Shown here one piece after another: positions 7,463 to 8,037 of a stretch of 8,037 nt of DNA. Position numbers and translations under genes: made by a program. The stretch covers positions 1 through 8,037 of the forward strand of contig CALGTD010000018.1 of assembly GCA_937901895.1 (NCBI GenBank), read 5' to 3'. Within the stretch, counting starts at the first letter, position 1. Each line of letters begins with the position of its first letter. A model generated the notes under the pieces. The model ran no database searches. It worked only from the letters and a program-made list of their open reading frames with translations, and had not been told where the DNA came from. This DNA comes from an uncultured Spartobacteria bacterium (lineage in GTDB: Bacteria; Verrucomicrobiota; Verrucomicrobiia; Chthoniobacterales; JAATET01).

Positions 7463-7912
7463 ATGTCCCCGGAAGTCGCATTCGATCACCCAAAGCAAAA
7501 GCTCTTGTTCTACATTGCGCAGGACTTTGAGGATGGACTTCCACCTATGGTCGAGCGTGTGGTTGGTGAGATTGCGCGAAGCCGAAGTTGGATAATAGGG
7601 CCGCCTGTGTTCTTGGATGAGCTGCATGCATCAAACTTGGGAACGCCAGTTCGAACTGTTGGCGGAATGCTCGAAATTTACTCAGCGCACGGGCCATGGC
7701 AGTTGCCGGTTGATGTGGATCGGCAACACCTCGAAGAGGTCACCTGGCTTGTGGAGGCGCTGCGTCGGGTTTCGGCTGAACGGAGCTTGGCGATCGAGTT
7801 TGAACTTGAGGGAACCTTCGTCGGGTCCGTTGAGGATGGGAAAATTGATCGGACGTTGGCGGAGGGGTTGCTCGGTGAATGGCGTCGGGAATTAGAAAAA
7901 CGAACGTCGTAG
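7463..7912 (+). CDS. Putative cognate immunity protein of the RHS toxin
   Basis: A 149-residue soluble protein with no signal peptide or membrane segment, so probably cytoplasmic. I do not recognise its family. It is acidic by hand count (26 Asp/Glu against 16 Lys/Arg). Landmarks are LLFYIAQDFEDGLPP (14-28), M-L-E-I-Y-S-A-H-G-P-W-Q-L-P-V-D-V-D (69-86), and a C-terminal I-E-F-E-L-E-G-T-F-V-G-S-V-E-D-G-K-I-D-R (111-130) followed by L-A-E-G-L-L-G-E-W (132-140). The start is the first ATG after an in-frame stop at 7445-7447 and lies two bases past the RHS stop. No strong Shine-Dalgarno is present, which suggests coupling to termination of the toxin. Position directly behind a toxin tail, small size and acidity are the usual marks of RHS immunity genes. 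Binding and neutralising the tip is inferred from context. A downstream gene unrelated to the toxin is less likely. Confidence 0.8.
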   Translation: MSPEVAFDHPKQKLLFYIAQDFEDGLPPMVERVVGEIARSRSWIIGPPVFLDELHASNLGTPVRTVGGMLEIYSAHGPWQLPVDVDRQHLEEVTWLVEALRRVSAERSLAIEFELEGTFVGSVEDGKIDRTLAEGLLGEWRRELEKRTS

Positions 7913-8037
7913 ATGACAGGCTGATGTTTGTTGATTGTGCCTGGGCTGGATAGACGCGGATGAGGGCTACGCACTGAGCTCCGATCTGACCTGACAGGGC
8001 AAGCAACGCCGCAACGGACGGCGCCGCTTTGCTCCGG

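Noticed and set aside
8007..8023. Possible rho-independent terminator after the immunity gene
   Set aside because: The stem is only 5 bp, is not extended by flanking pairs and is not followed by a T run, only by cgctttgctcc.
7740..8037. Minus-strand frame entering from the right edge, overlapping the immunity gene
   Set aside because: It has only a TTG start within the window, runs antisense through much of the immunity gene, and shows no domain. It could hide the end of a downstream convergent gene, but nothing supports this.

Overview
The window is almost entirely one very long plus-strand gene, followed by one small gene packed against it. The long gene encodes a giant RHS/YD-repeat protein with at least 2,480 residues visible. 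Its reading frame is already open at the first base, so its true start and any signal peptide lie upstream. Composition is about 60% GC in the RHS core by spot count. The mix of Ig-like modules, a 'DGDGDGVPDWWE' calcium-binding linker and an RHS core ending in a WDYLGM-type motif resembles proteins of environmental Verrucomicrobiota (Opitutaceae-like). That assignment is inferred from protein style, not from a marker gene.

Layout: (1) bases 3 to about 1390 encode extracellular-looking beta-sandwich modules, including two related Ig-like repeats and a GWALD-type module between them. (2) Bases 1395-1508 encode an Asp/Gly-rich, thrombospondin-type-3-like linker. (3) Bases about 1550-3360 encode roughly 600 residues that I cannot assign to a named domain. 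(4) Bases about 3360-6065 encode the YD-repeat array that should build the RHS shell. (5) Bases 6318-6548 encode the RHS-associated core with an Asp pair and the predicted self-cleavage point. (6) Bases 6549-7457 encode a 303-residue variable tail with a probable His-rich HNH/EndoVII-like nuclease tip. (7) Bases 7463-7912 encode a 149-residue acidic protein, starting two bases after the RHS stop codon, that is best explained as the cognate immunity protein. (8) Bases 7913-8037 hold no gene I can support.

The genes read as a polymorphic toxin system. The RHS shell would encapsulate the C-terminal toxin and release it by cleavage after the core, while the small downstream protein protects the producer and its siblings. 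The tail and the downstream gene have lower GC than the RHS core in spot counts, which fits exchange of the toxin-immunity cassette behind a conserved core. No RNA genes, CRISPR arrays, transposases or convincing terminators were seen.
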